Shown in pieces: positions 63,994-64,000 of a stretch of 64,000 nt of DNA. The notes beneath the pieces are model-generated. The model saw nothing but the letters and a program-made list of their open reading frames with translations, was not told the DNA's origin and made no database searches. The position numbers and the translations under genes were made by a program. How positions within the stretch are numbered: position 1 is the first letter of the stretch; each line of letters opens with the position of its first letter. The stretch covers positions 112,894 through 176,893 of the forward strand of contig NZ_BBJJ01000013.1 of assembly GCF_000739815.1 (NCBI RefSeq). Direction: 5' to 3'. This stretch comes from Paraburkholderia mimosarum LMG 23256 = NBRC 106338 (GTDB lineage: Bacteria; Pseudomonadota; Gammaproteobacteria; Burkholderiales; Burkholderiaceae).

Positions 63994-64000
63994 ATGAGCC
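63994..64000 (+). CDS. Start of the next gene (truncated by the window edge)
   Basis: An ATG at 63994 follows GGGAGG by five bases, 11 bases after the serine deaminase stop. Only two codons are visible. From context it could be a sarcosine oxidase or demethylase subunit, which would be the missing step of the pathway, but that is inference. Confidence 0.45.

Overview
The window is high-GC DNA with the gene content and codon use of a Burkholderia-type betaproteobacterium (Burkholderia, Paraburkholderia or Caballeronia). The evidence is a class I PHA synthase with phasins, several chemoreceptors, many LysR/AraC regulators, and creatine and sulfatase genes. The mix suggests a secondary chromosome or megaplasmid. 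No rRNA, tRNA or CRISPR array was seen. Species cannot be fixed from the sequence alone.

Layout. (1) 0.3-16.7 kb: a co-directional cluster of a TonB-dependent receptor, a YejABEF-type peptide ABC importer, a TldD/TldE (PmbA) protease pair, two GNAT acetyltransferases and an orphan RND pump, followed by a convergent XRE-cupin regulator. It reads as a pathway that takes up modified peptides across both membranes, cleaves them and neutralises or exports toxic products. It is the best candidate here for an undescribed system. (2) 17.0-23.4 kb, minus strand: pqiABC with a clear terminator, a response regulator, a Na/Pi-PhoU transporter and a Nudix hydrolase. (3) 23.6-29.6 kb: small or lone genes, an AT-rich phosphoribosyltransferase-like gene, an ABC-permease remnant, an FtsH paralogue, and 1.6 kb without genes that holds one copy of a repeated element. 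(4) 29.6-35.6 kb: a chemoreceptor and a PHA granule cluster (phasin, small protein, PhaC, phasin).

(5) 35.8-48.2 kb is an accessory region. It holds two toxin-antitoxin modules with visible operators, a multiply frameshifted DUF1016 nuclease remnant, a UvrD-type helicase pseudogene with a one-base frameshift and a partial duplication, an array of five ~150-bp tandem repeats, the second copy of the repeated element, a small membrane protein, a DUF91-type nuclease with an extra N-terminal domain, a helical protein plus SPFH protein pair, and a soluble chemoreceptor with reversed domain order. Decay, repeats and TA modules together suggest an island or rearrangement hot spot, possibly with defence functions.

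(6) 48.2-57.0 kb: a flavin monooxygenase-like / DoxX / esterase operon divergent from a LysR gene, a LysR gene divergent from a Tat-exported sulfatase, and an aromatic-acid-type MFS transporter. (7) 57.3-64 kb: a chemoreceptor without a sensor domain, a GlxA/SouR-like AraC regulator, then creatinase, serine hydroxymethyltransferase and serine deaminase, with the next gene starting at the edge. These fit a route from creatine via sarcosine, glycine and serine to pyruvate, with the sarcosine-demethylating step expected just outside the window.
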